Below are positions 8,025-16,474 of a stretch of DNA of 64,000 nucleotides, piece after piece. This stretch comes from Aeromicrobium terrae (GTDB lineage: Bacteria; Actinomycetota; Actinomycetes; Propionibacteriales; Nocardioidaceae): contig NZ_VDUX01000004.1 of assembly GCF_008039565.1 (NCBI RefSeq), positions 186,001 to 250,000 of the forward strand, written 5' to 3'. Every line of letters begins with the position of its first letter. Position 1 is the stretch's first letter. The notes beneath the pieces are model-generated. The model searched no databases, was not told where the DNA came from, and worked only from the letters and a program-made list of their open reading frames with translations. The position numbers and the translations under genes are program-made.

Positions 8025-9175
8025 CACGAGACCATCGATCCTGCGCGCCGGAACCGGGCCGGCGTGATGCGCTCGTGCCGCAAGCCACGCTCGAGCAGGT
8101 CGGCCGGTGCATCGGCCTCGAGCACGGCCGCAGCTGCCCACCGCGCGAGTGCCGGGGCGGTCTGCACCCCGTAGCCCGCCTGACCGGCCAGCCAGAAGAA
8201 GCCGTCGGCCTCCGGCTCGTGACCGACGACGAGGTTCTCGTCAGGACTGAACGTCCGCAGCCCCGCCCACGAGGTGCGCACCGATCGCGCCGGGATGGTC
8301 GTCATCTCGCGGATCTCGTCGAGCGAGCGCGCGATCTCCAGCGCATCGGCACGGGCGTCGGTCGGTTCCGACGGGGTCCGGTCGGCGGGCGAGCACAGCA
8401 TCTGGTCGCCTTCAGGCTTGACGTAGAAGGTCTCGTCGACGTCGTACAGCATCGGCAGACCGGCGAGTGACAGTCCGTCCGGGCCGGCCGTGGTGAACGC
8501 GGTGCGCCGTCGCGGCGTGAGACCCAGCGGCGCGAGGCCCGCCGCGACGGCGACGACGTCCGCCCACGCTCCGGCGGCGTTGACGACCACGGACGCACCC
8601 ACCCGACCTCCGTCGGCCAAGTGGATGTCCCAGCCCGTGTCTCGCCGGCTGAGCCGACTGACGTGGGCCGCACGTCTGACGTCGCCCCCGCGGTGCCGGA
8701 AGCCACGGACGTAGCCCTGGTGAAGGGCGTCGACGTCCATCTCCATCGACGCGGGCTCGTGCAAAGCCGCCTCGACCGCGCCTTCGCGCAGCAGCGGACA
8801 CAACCGTCGCGCCTCGCGCTCGTCGACCAATGCCACGTCGCCGACAACTCCGTCGACCTCGCGGTGGAGCTGGTCGAGGACCGCCCCTCGTCCGACCCGG
8901 GCGACCTGCAGCAGGGCACGGGGGCGGAGCAGGTCGGACTCGAACTCCTCCGGTGGCGCCTCGAGGAACGCGCGGCTGCCCATCGTCAATGCCCGGACGT
9001 CCGCGCCGCCGTAGGTCTCGAGGAACATCGCCGCGGATCGCCCGGTCGCGTGATGGCCGAGCGTGTCCTCCATGTCGAGCAGCAGGACGCTGGTCTCCGG
9101 TGCCAGCTCGTAGGCCACCGAGACTCCGGCGATGCCCCCGCCGATCACGACGACGTCCCAGCGATCGCCGTTCAC
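8024..9175 (-). CDS. FAD-dependent D-amino-acid dehydrogenase, DauA-like
   Basis: 383 residues. The N-terminal FAD-binding Rossmann motif is VVVIGGGIAGVSVAYEL (GxGxxG at about 12-17). From memory, the protein lines up closely with Pseudomonas D-arginine dehydrogenase DauA: HHATGRSAA, DVDALHQGYVRGFR, VVNAAGAWAD, SWAGLRTFSPDENLV and the C-terminal GYGVQTAPA. DauA oxidises D-amino acids to 2-imino acids, with broad specificity. It overlaps the deacylase by 4 bp (ATGA) and RidA by 1 bp. I infer that it oxidises D-amino acids released by the deacylase. A sarcosine- or glycine-oxidase role is the main alternative. Confidence 0.88.
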   Translation of the reverse strand: MNGDRWDVVVIGGGIAGVSVAYELAPETSVLLLDMEDTLGHHATGRSAAMFLETYGGADVRALTMGSRAFLEAPPEEFESDLLRPRALLQVARVGRGAVLDQLHREVDGVVGDVALVDEREARRLCPLLREGAVEAALHEPASMEMDVDALHQGYVRGFRHRGGDVRRAAHVSRLSRRDTGWDIHLADGGRVGASVVVNAAGAWADVVAVAAGLAPLGLTPRRRTAFTTAGPDGLSLAGLPMLYDVDETFYVKPEGDQMLCSPADRTPSEPTDARADALEIARSLDEIREMTTIPARSVRTSWAGLRTFSPDENLVVGHEPEADGFFWLAGQAGYGVQTAPALARWAAAAVLEADAPADLLERGLRHERITPARFRRAGSMVS

Positions 9176-10686
9176 AATCCCGCCCGAACGGGTCGGCCGG
9201 GGAGGACGTCCACCTGCAGCTGCGCGTCGCGGACGATCTCCTCGCCGTTAACGATGACGTGCGCGAATCCTGCGGACGGTCGGACCGGATCCTGATAGGT
9301 CGCGGTGTCAGTGACAGTCTCCGGATCGAAGACGACGACGTCCGCGTAGCACCCTTCCTGGATCCTGCCCCGCTGCCGCATCGACGGCACCGCCGACTCG
9401 AGGATCTGCGCCGGGTAGAGACTGCACTTGGCCAACGCCTCCGCGAGCGGCAACGTTCCGGTCTCGCGGACGCCGACCCGCAGCGTCTTCGCGAAGGTCC
9501 CGGCGCCGCGCGGATGCATCCGGGCGGACTGCGGCGGGGGCCACTGGAACGCGTCGAGGACCTGGTCGGCGTCGAGAATGAGCGGAACTGCGTCCGATGC
9601 GACTGCAGCGCCCGGCAGTCCGACAATCTGGACCAGGCGCTCGGGATCGTACGCCTCGTCGAACGCCTTGATGAACGCCAGCCCCGACGGGTCGGCGTCA
9701 CGGATCTCCAGAAGCCTCTCCCGCGAGGCGACCGTCTCGCCGGTACGGGCGTAGATGACGTCCTCCGGCGTGCCGGTGGCGCCCAGCACGTGCAGGCGGT
9801 CCGGGTGGAAGTAGTCCGACCCGATTCCGGTCATCCCGGCTCCGTAGGGGTACACCTCCGTGGTGACCGTGGCCCCTTCGGCGCGCACGCCGTCCACCAG
9901 GCGGTGCACGCGGTCCAAGTACCGCGTCGACGTGGAGTTGATGTGGCAGAAGTGGAGGTGAGCGCCCGTCTCGCCGGCGACCTTCGTGAGCTCCTCGGCG
10001 CCGTCGATGACGACGTCGGGGTCCTGTTCCACCAACGGGCGCGCGTGGGTGAAGGCCGGCACACCCATGCTCTCGGCGAGGCGCGCGACGGCGACGTATT
10101 CCGACGGTTCGGTGGCAGGGGCGTAGCCCAGCAGGACGCCGATCCCGACGGCGCCGTCGGTGAGCTCGTGACCGAGCAGGTCGAGCATCGCGGACGTCTC
10201 GCCCGGCAACGCCGGAGCCCGCCAGTCGTCCGAACCGAGCCCGTGCTGAAATCCCAGCGCGCCCCCTGTCAGCTGCGCACCCGCCACCACGTGTCGTCGG
10301 ATCGATGCCCAGGAGACCGAGAACCCGTAGTTGATCGGTCTGCCCTCACGGGCTGCCCTCTCGTACGCGACTCCCACCGGCGCCACGCCGGCCTCAAGCT
10401 CGAGCGCTGTCGTGACACCGTCCAGCACCTGCAGACGACCTTCCAGGATCGCCTGGCTGTGACTGTGCAGGTCGATGAACCCCGGCGCCACCACTTGGCC
10501 TCGAGCGTCGATCTGGCGACGTCCACGCAGGACGGCCTCGGTCACCACCGCGATGCGGTCGCCGTCGATCCCGACGTTCCGGACGGCGTCGAGACCAGTC
10601 TCCGGATCGATGACGCGCCCGCCACTGATTACCGCGTCGTAGACGGTCTCGTCCACGCTCGCGGACAGGTGCTGAGGTGCGGCCAT
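9172..10686 (-). CDS. Amidohydrolase, N-acyl-D-amino-acid / D-glutamate deacylase-like
   Basis: 504 residues. It begins with the usual YDAVISGGRVIDPETG strand and has the metal-site motif PGFIDLHSHSQ. Segments VLDGVTTALELEAGV, GRPINYGFSV, HFCHINSTS and TEVYPYGAG and the late IASDAVP-like ASDAVP aspartate are, from memory, shared with the D-glutamate deacylase subgroup of D-aminoacylases. The family removes N-acyl groups from D-amino acids with zinc. ATG 10684-10686 was chosen over an in-frame start 32 codons upstream because the extra residues are unlike the family and enter the intergenic region. It is the first gene of the operon and is divergent from the PucR regulator. The acyl and side-chain specificity is unknown. 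Confidence 0.87.
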   Translation of the reverse strand: MAAPQHLSASVDETVYDAVISGGRVIDPETGLDAVRNVGIDGDRIAVVTEAVLRGRRQIDARGQVVAPGFIDLHSHSQAILEGRLQVLDGVTTALELEAGVAPVGVAYERAAREGRPINYGFSVSWASIRRHVVAGAQLTGGALGFQHGLGSDDWRAPALPGETSAMLDLLGHELTDGAVGIGVLLGYAPATEPSEYVAVARLAESMGVPAFTHARPLVEQDPDVVIDGAEELTKVAGETGAHLHFCHINSTSTRYLDRVHRLVDGVRAEGATVTTEVYPYGAGMTGIGSDYFHPDRLHVLGATGTPEDVIYARTGETVASRERLLEIRDADPSGLAFIKAFDEAYDPERLVQIVGLPGAAVASDAVPLILDADQVLDAFQWPPPQSARMHPRGAGTFAKTLRVGVRETGTLPLAEALAKCSLYPAQILESAVPSMRQRGRIQEGCYADVVVFDPETVTDTATYQDPVRPSAGFAHVIVNGEEIVRDAQLQVDVLPGRPVRAGL

Positions 10687-10851
10687 GACAAGGGTGCGCT
10701 TCCTGGAGAGTGCTGACCCCGACACCGTAGGGCCCCGGTGACGCGCATTTTTCGTCCGAACCAACAAATTGCAGCCCGGCACTTCGTTCCATCGACCACA
10801 ATCGAGCGCGCTAGATTCGCATCACGAGACGACCCACCGAGCGGACACCCC
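10687..10851. promoter_or_regulatory. Divergent promoter region between the deacylase operon and the PucR regulator
   Basis: 165 bp separate the two divergent start codons. The region is clearly less GC-rich than its flanks around 10,745-10,835 (runs such as CATTTTTCG and AACAAATTGC), as expected for promoters. No perfect operator palindrome stood out by eye. PucR-family regulators usually act at such divergent regions, so both promoters and the PucR site are expected here. Confidence 0.45.
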
Positions 10852-12510
10852 ATGACTGACGACGGTTCACGAACGACGCTGGTCCGCGTCCTCCAGGAGC
10901 TGAGCGAGACGCTGCTGACCGTCATCCACGGGCTTCCCTCACCCTCGGCAGAGCTCGGAGGCGTCGCCTTCCATGACCCCGTCGACGAGGCGTACCTTCC
11001 GCGGAACGCCTTGGTTCTAGGGATCGGGCTCACGCAGGACGCGGAGATCGCCGAGTTGCTGGCGCGTCTGAAGGACCGAGGTGCGATCGGCCTGGTCGTC
11101 CGCGGTCCTCGACTGCTGACGGACGAGATCACCCGGGCCGTCGACACGTCCGGGATCCCGCTCATCGCCTTGGCGTCCGGAGCGTCCTGGGCGCAGCTGG
11201 CGGCGATGATCCGGTCCTTGTCGGTGGAGGACCTGGTCGGAGGTGAGGACGCCGAGAGTCTCGGCGGCCTGCCATCGGGCGACCTGTTCGCGCTCGCCAA
11301 CGCAGTCATGGCGGTGATCGACGCGCCCGTCACGATCCTGGACCGCAGCTCACGAGTGATCGCCTTCTCGGGCCGCCAGGACGAGGGGGACGCGTCGCGG
11401 ATCGAGACCATCCTGGGACGCCAGGCGCCGGAACGGTTCACGGCGGCGTTCGTCGAGCGCGGCGTGTTCAACGCGCTCTACCGCAGCGACAGCCCGGTGT
11501 GGATCGAACCGGGTCCCCCCGGGACAGACCTCCCCCGCGTCGCGGTCGCCGTACGGGCGGGCGACGAGGTGCTGGGGTCGATCTGGGCGGTCGTGCGCGA
11601 ACCGCTCTCCGAGCAGCGGACCCAGGCGCTGATCGACGCGACCAAGCTCGTGGCCCTGCACATGATGCGACTGCGCGGCGGAGCGCTCGGCGCACAACGC
11701 CTCCGCGCTGACCTGGCCAGCACGGCGCTCAGCGGCGGGCCCGGGGCCCAGGAGGCTCTGCGACGCCTCGGGCTCGCCGGAGAAGCGGTCCTCGTGCTCG
11801 CGATGGGACTGCTCGCCGCCGAGCCGAGCTCGGTCGAGGCTCACGCCCGTAGCCAGGCCGAGCGACAACGGCTCAGCACGGGGCTCGCCGTGCACCTGGC
11901 GGCGGTGCACCCCCGGTGTGCGACGACGCTCGTCGGGGAGGTCTGCTACGCGCTCATGCCCGCCGGCCAGGAGTCCGACGCCGACGCCCAGAGCCGCGCC
12001 GCTCGCATCGCAGGTGAGTTCTTGTCACGCGTGACGGATGGCGAGAACGCCCTCATCGGGATCGGACGCGTGTCGTCCGACCTCACGCGGCTGGCCGACG
12101 GGCGTTCGAGCGCCGACCGGGTGCTGCGCGTGCTGCTCGAGCACGGGGGCCGGCATCGCCGGGTGGCACGGTTCGAGGACGTCCACGTCGAGACGCTGCT
12201 CCTCGAGCTCCGCGACCTTGCGGCGGCCCGCGGGGACCGGCCGACCGGCCCCGTGGCGCGGCTGATCGAGTACGACCGCCGCAAGGACTCACAGCTCCTG
12301 GAGACCCTCGAGGCCTGGCTCGACGCCTTCGGAGACGTTGCCACCGCGTCAGCTGCGTTGTTCGTGCACCCGAACACCTTCAGGTACCGCCTGCGTCGAG
12401 CCGTCGAGGTCAGCGGACTCGACCTGGACGACTCCGAGGCCAGGCTGGCGGCCATGCTCCAGCTTCGCATCGTGCACGCCCTGCCCGGTCGCCCTTCCTC
12501 GACCGACTAG
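10852..12510 (+). CDS. PucR-family transcriptional regulator
   Basis: 552 residues from ATG 10852-10854; an earlier in-frame start would add 38 residues not typical of the family. The N-terminal PucR-type sensing domain (about 10-130, with YLPRNALVLGIGL and GAIGLVVRG) is followed by a GAF-like middle region. The C-terminal PucR helix-turn-helix (about 490-545) reads LLETLEAWLDAFGDVATAS and FVHPNTFRYRLRR. Members activate or repress genes for purine, amino-acid and amine use. It diverges from the deacylase operon and converges on the deaminase of the transporter operon, so it is the obvious candidate regulator of both. The inducer is unknown. Confidence 0.9.
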   Translation: MTDDGSRTTLVRVLQELSETLLTVIHGLPSPSAELGGVAFHDPVDEAYLPRNALVLGIGLTQDAEIAELLARLKDRGAIGLVVRGPRLLTDEITRAVDTSGIPLIALASGASWAQLAAMIRSLSVEDLVGGEDAESLGGLPSGDLFALANAVMAVIDAPVTILDRSSRVIAFSGRQDEGDASRIETILGRQAPERFTAAFVERGVFNALYRSDSPVWIEPGPPGTDLPRVAVAVRAGDEVLGSIWAVVREPLSEQRTQALIDATKLVALHMMRLRGGALGAQRLRADLASTALSGGPGAQEALRRLGLAGEAVLVLAMGLLAAEPSSVEAHARSQAERQRLSTGLAVHLAAVHPRCATTLVGEVCYALMPAGQESDADAQSRAARIAGEFLSRVTDGENALIGIGRVSSDLTRLADGRSSADRVLRVLLEHGGRHRRVARFEDVHVETLLLELRDLAAARGDRPTGPVARLIEYDRRKDSQLLETLEAWLDAFGDVATASAALFVHPNTFRYRLRRAVEVSGLDLDDSEARLAAMLQLRIVHALPGRPSSTD

Positions 12511-13805
12511 AAGAAGGTGAAGATGCCGTCGACGACGTCGTACGACTCGTCGACGACGGGGATGTATTGCCACTTGTCGAAGGCGCCGCACGGGTGGCTG
12601 ATCCCGGAGACCACCACGTCACCGACGGCGAGCGGGTCGTCGGCCGGGATCCTCACAAAGGCGTGCTGGTCGTTCAGACCCGTGACGTTGAAGGAGCCTG
12701 AGAGGTCCCGCGTGCCGGCGGTGCCCTGCGGGACCACTCGCACAGGCGACGGCAGGCCGTAGTCATAGGGAGCGTCGCGCTTGCCGAACCCCACGATGGC
12801 CAGGCCGGGCTCGGGCCGCGACAGGACGGTGGCCCACAGCTCGAAGGCGGGCTCGAGCCGAGGCGTCGAGGCCTCGGCGCGTGCCCCGAGCGGTGAGGTC
12901 AGCTCGAACATCTCGACGTCGTGAGTGATGTAGCACCCGCTTCGCACCACCGTGCGGACTGCCCGGTCGAACGCCTGCGGGCCGAGGACATCGGCGACCA
13001 GGTCGAAGTAGGAGCTCCCGCCCGCGCTGACGATGATCTCCTCGCCCGCAGGAAGGAGCCGCTGCGCATCCAGCTCGTCGACGAGGCTGTGGATCCTTCC
13101 CAGGTAGGCCGTGCTCTTCTCCAGCACGGTGGACAGGTCGGGTCCAGGGATGAGGCCCTCGAACCCAGCCACCCCGCATAACGACAGGTGGGCCGAGTCG
13201 TTCACGCGGACCGCCAGCTCGAGTGCCTCGTCGATGCTTCGGCAGCCGCATCGGCCGCCGTCGTAGCCGAGCTCGATCAGGACGTTCACCGGGCGGCCGA
13301 CTGGAGCCTCGCCGAGGATCGCGTCGGCGAGGTCCACGCCGTCGATGCTGTCCACGAAGAAGTAGATCTCCACGTCGGGATCGGTGCGCATCTCCTCCGC
13401 GAGCCATTGGAGTCCGAGCGGGTCGACGAGTTCGTTGGCCAGGAGGACACGGCTGACCCCGAAGGCTCGATACGTCCGGCACTGGCGCACCGTGGCGGCG
13501 GTGATCGCCCAGGCTCCCGCGTCGAGCTGACGCGCGAAGAGCTGCGGCGCCATGCTCGTCTTGCCGTGCGGAGCGAGGGACACCGAGTGCTGGCGGCAGA
13601 ACTCCGCCATCAACGCGATGTTCGACGCCATCGGGGCTTCCTTGATGATCATGGCCGGCAGGTCGAGATCACCAGCGAGGACGTTCCAACCTCGGGCTGC
13701 GACGTCCCGGGCAGCCACCGTGTCACCGTCGGCCAGCGGCAGCCCCTTCACCGTCGCGTCGAGCTCGCGACGACCCAACGACTCGAGCCGATCCCTGTCG
13801 ATCAT
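12507..13805 (-). CDS. D-serine deaminase / D-threonine aldolase-like PLP enzyme (amino acid deaminase)
   Basis: 432 residues. The fold-type III alanine-racemase-like domain carries the PLP lysine in LAPHGKTSMAPQL (PHGKT). The C-terminal domain has the metal-site signature ISHPCGAFDKW (His and Cys) of the DSD1/D-threonine aldolase family. Members deaminate D-serine-type amino acids or cleave D-beta-hydroxy amino acids. Its start overlaps the stop of the fused transporter gene by 4 bp (ATGA), so it is the last gene of the transporter operon. Its stop shares CTAG with the stop of convergent pucR. It strengthens the D-amino-acid theme of this block. The exact substrate is unknown. Confidence 0.87.
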   Translation of the reverse strand: MIDRDRLESLGRRELDATVKGLPLADGDTVAARDVAARGWNVLAGDLDLPAMIIKEAPMASNIALMAEFCRQHSVSLAPHGKTSMAPQLFARQLDAGAWAITAATVRQCRTYRAFGVSRVLLANELVDPLGLQWLAEEMRTDPDVEIYFFVDSIDGVDLADAILGEAPVGRPVNVLIELGYDGGRCGCRSIDEALELAVRVNDSAHLSLCGVAGFEGLIPGPDLSTVLEKSTAYLGRIHSLVDELDAQRLLPAGEEIIVSAGGSSYFDLVADVLGPQAFDRAVRTVVRSGCYITHDVEMFELTSPLGARAEASTPRLEPAFELWATVLSRPEPGLAIVGFGKRDAPYDYGLPSPVRVVPQGTAGTRDLSGSFNVTGLNDQHAFVRIPADDPLAVGDVVVSGISHPCGAFDKWQYIPVVDESYDVVDGIFTFF

Positions 13806-15664
13806 GTTCGCGTGCCCTCTCGCTGTTCGGCCGGTTCCCCGCCGTCGGAGAAGGCCAAGCCTAGGTAGGTCTCCTCGACCACGCGCAGCAGCTCAGGGGA
13901 CGCCGGTGCCGACCGGACGATCTGACCGTTCTCCATCACGACGACGTGATCGGAGACCGCCATCGCCAGGCCCGGGTCCTGCTCGACGAGGACCAGCGCG
14001 CCCCCGCTGCGCGCCGCGAGGTCGCGCAGGACGAGCTGGATGTCCTGCACGGCGATCGGGGAGAGCCCCAACGTCGCCTCGTCGATCAGCACGAGCCTCG
14101 CGTTCCTGGCCAGGGCGGCCGCGACCGCCAGCTGCTGGCGCTCGCCGCCGCTGAGGTTGCCGGCGCGGCGGTCCCTCTTCTGGGACAGCGACGGGAACCG
14201 TTCCCACAGGGTGTCGATGCTCGCGGACTCGCCGCGGTGCGCCGACCGGCCGGCGCGCAGTGCCTCGCGCAGATGTTCCTCGACCGTCAAGTCATGGAAG
14301 ACCTTGTCCTCTGCCGGGATGAGGCTGATGCCCAGTCGAGCTCGCTCGCGGCTGGAGAGCTTCGTGACGTCGACGGGAGGACGGTCCGGGCCGGACCAGA
14401 CGACTCGTCCTGCGCTGACCCGGCCACCCGAGCCGGGAGGGAACCCGCCAATGGCGAACAGGAGGCTGGACTTCCCTGCGCCGTTCCGGCCGACGATGCC
14501 GACCGACTCGCCCAGCTCCAAGGAGATCGTCGCGCCCAGGACCGCGGTCTCGCCGGCGGCGTACGAGACGTGGACGTCGTCGATCACGAGACCACGCGTG
14601 TCGTGTCCGGGCTCGCGCCGCGTCGCTTTGGCCGGGGCCCGGCGTCGGAGGTCCATCATGGACCGACGCATCCGGCGGGGTACGTCGAGGATGACCAGGG
14701 TCGATAGCAGGGCGAAAATGATGCCTTCGATCGGCAGCAGGTTCTGGCTGAGCCACGAGCTGCTGGCCGAGCCACCGACGTAGGAGTCGAGGAACGGTGG
14801 GATCGCGACCACGATCGCCGAACCGACGAGGGCGCCGCCCAAGGAGGTCGAGCCACCGATGACGACCATCACGATGAAGTTGACGCTCAGCAGCAAGGTC
14901 GCGCTGGAGTAGGACACCGTTCCGACGAAGTACCCCACGAGCCCACCGGCCAGGAACTGAAGGCCGGTCGAGATCGCGAACGCGGCCACGACGTACCTCG
15001 AGCGGGACACCCCCGCGACCCGCGCGGCGTCCTCGTTGTCCCGGATGGCGCTCCACGCTCGACCGACGCGGGACCGTTTGAGGTAGCTCAGGTACATGTA
15101 CGTCAGGAGGGCCGCGACCGCGGCGGTCCACAGCCACTTCGTCGGGGTGTCGATCGTGAGGCCGAGCACGCTCGGCGAGGCCAGGTAGTAGCCCTCGTAG
15201 GCGCCCTGCTTCGCCTGCAGGATGTTGCCGCCTTCGCTGATGATGTAGAACATCGCGAGCGTGCTCAGCAGCAGGTAGACGCCGGACAGGTTTCGGGTGG
15301 GGACCGAGGCGATGGCACCGACGAGGAGTCCGGCGCAGGTGACGAGGACGAGGACGAGGAGGAACGGCAGGCTCAGCACGTTCTGCAGGTATACGGCGCA
15401 ATAGCCGCCCGCCAGGAGCGACGACGCCGTCAGCACGGACGGCCGGCCCACCCAGCCCATCAGCAGGGTCAGGCTCATCGCGGCGATGCCGTAGAGGATC
15501 GCCGTGACGGCGATCGACTGCTGATAGCCGTCGGCGACGGCGCTCACGACCAGTGCCCCGACGAGGGCGACAGCGGGAGGCGCGGCCCACACGATCCCCC
15601 GGCTCGAGCGAGCTCGTCTCCAGAGAAGACGCGGTTGTGCGGTCGACGGCTTAGTCTCGGACAT
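13802..15664 (-). CDS. Fused branched-chain amino acid-type ABC permease (LivM) and ATPase (LivF)
   Basis: 620 residues, about the sum of a LivM and a LivF. Residues about 25-330 are hydrophobic LivM-type membrane segments, with the cytoplasmic coupling loop GRAWSAIRDNEDAARVAGVS (201-220). A basic linker (331-357) leads to an ABC ATPase with Walker A GRNGAGKSS (392-400), signature LSGGERQQ (504-511) and Walker B VLIDEA near 525. The LivF part ends soon after VEETYLGLAF. The fusion forces one LivM to one LivF in the complex. It shares one base with livG. The cargo is probably an amino acid or N-acyl amino acid, judging by the neighbouring enzymes. Confidence 0.92.
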   Translation of the reverse strand: MSETKPSTAQPRLLWRRARSSRGIVWAAPPAVALVGALVVSAVADGYQQSIAVTAILYGIAAMSLTLLMGWVGRPSVLTASSLLAGGYCAVYLQNVLSLPFLLVLVLVTCAGLLVGAIASVPTRNLSGVYLLLSTLAMFYIISEGGNILQAKQGAYEGYYLASPSVLGLTIDTPTKWLWTAAVAALLTYMYLSYLKRSRVGRAWSAIRDNEDAARVAGVSRSRYVVAAFAISTGLQFLAGGLVGYFVGTVSYSSATLLLSVNFIVMVVIGGSTSLGGALVGSAIVVAIPPFLDSYVGGSASSSWLSQNLLPIEGIIFALLSTLVILDVPRRMRRSMMDLRRRAPAKATRREPGHDTRGLVIDDVHVSYAAGETAVLGATISLELGESVGIVGRNGAGKSSLLFAIGGFPPGSGGRVSAGRVVWSGPDRPPVDVTKLSSRERARLGISLIPAEDKVFHDLTVEEHLREALRAGRSAHRGESASIDTLWERFPSLSQKRDRRAGNLSGGERQQLAVAAALARNARLVLIDEATLGLSPIAVQDIQLVLRDLAARSGGALVLVEQDPGLAMAVSDHVVVMENGQIVRSAPASPELLRVVEETYLGLAFSDGGEPAEQREGTRT

Positions 15665-16467
15665 CAGGCACTACTTCCCAGGAAGCTTTCCACGACGGCG
15701 TCGTCGCGGAGGACGTGATCGACCGGTCCGACAGCGACGACTCGACCCGATGACAACGCCACCAGTCGGGAGGCCAGTCGCACCACGAACGCGACGTCGT
15801 GGTCCACCAGCACCACGGAGCCGCCGGAGCGCTCACGCCACTGACTGATCAGGTCGACGATCGCGGATCTGTCGGCCTTGGCCACTCCCGACGCCGGTTC
15901 GTCGAGGAGAAGCACGCTCGGTTCACCCACGAACACCCGCAAGAGGTCCGCCATCTTGCGCACGCCGTAGGGAGCTTCGTCCAGGCGAACTCCGATGAAC
16001 TGGCCGAGCCCGTACTCGTCGGCCAGGGCGCCTGCACGGTCGAGAGCCGACCGTTCCGCACTCCGCCCGGCCCGGAGGCCCAGGAGGCTGGCGACCAACG
16101 ACGAGGGCCAGGCGGGCTCCACCCCGAGGGCGATGAGTTCCCGGACCGTCAGGTCCTTGATGGCGCCGACGGACTGGAAGGACCGACCCACGCCGTAGCG
16201 GGGCACCCGCTCGGCGCGGATCTTGGTGACGTCGTGCCCGCGGACCCGCACGGCACCTGCCGTCGGCGAATAATACCCCGACATTACGTTGAGGATGCTG
16301 CTCTTCCCCGAGCCGTTCGCACCGATCAGGCCGACGGTCTCGCCCTCCGCGACGTCGAACGTGACCGAGTCCAGGATGTCGACCTCACCGATCGCCAGAC
16401 AGACCCCGTCAAGGCTCACGGCCTGTGACTGGCTCGCCTGCGGCGATGCTCCGAGCGTCGTGGTCAT
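15664..16467 (-). CDS. livG: Branched-chain amino acid-type ABC transporter ATPase (LivG)
   Basis: 267 residues. Walker A is GANGSGKSS (49-57), Walker B LLLDEP (186-191), and the H-loop His lies in VLVDHDVAFV. The ABC signature position reads DEAPYGVRKMADLLR (around 164-177) and lacks the usual SGGQ or the YGQQRRLEIAR of LivG. This may weaken ATP turnover at this half-site, while the fused LivF keeps a canonical LSGGE. It energises uptake together with LivH and the LivM-LivF fusion. Its start follows the livH stop by 7 bp and its stop shares a base with the fusion start. Confidence 0.9.
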   Translation of the reverse strand: MTTTLGASPQASQSQAVSLDGVCLAIGEVDILDSVTFDVAEGETVGLIGANGSGKSSILNVMSGYYSPTAGAVRVRGHDVTKIRAERVPRYGVGRSFQSVGAIKDLTVRELIALGVEPAWPSSLVASLLGLRAGRSAERSALDRAGALADEYGLGQFIGVRLDEAPYGVRKMADLLRVFVGEPSVLLLDEPASGVAKADRSAIVDLISQWRERSGGSVVLVDHDVAFVVRLASRLVALSSGRVVAVGPVDHVLRDDAVVESFLGSSA

Positions 16468-16474
16468 GCGAGCC

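Noticed and set aside
10687..10851. Possible riboswitch upstream of the deacylase operon
   Set aside because: The 165 bp divergent region has no recognisable aptamer motif or terminator hairpin, and the PucR gene offers a simpler control.
12507..12510. CTAG shared by the stop codons of pucR and the deaminase gene
   Set aside because: A 4 bp convergent stop overlap is common in compact genomes and carries no clear functional meaning.
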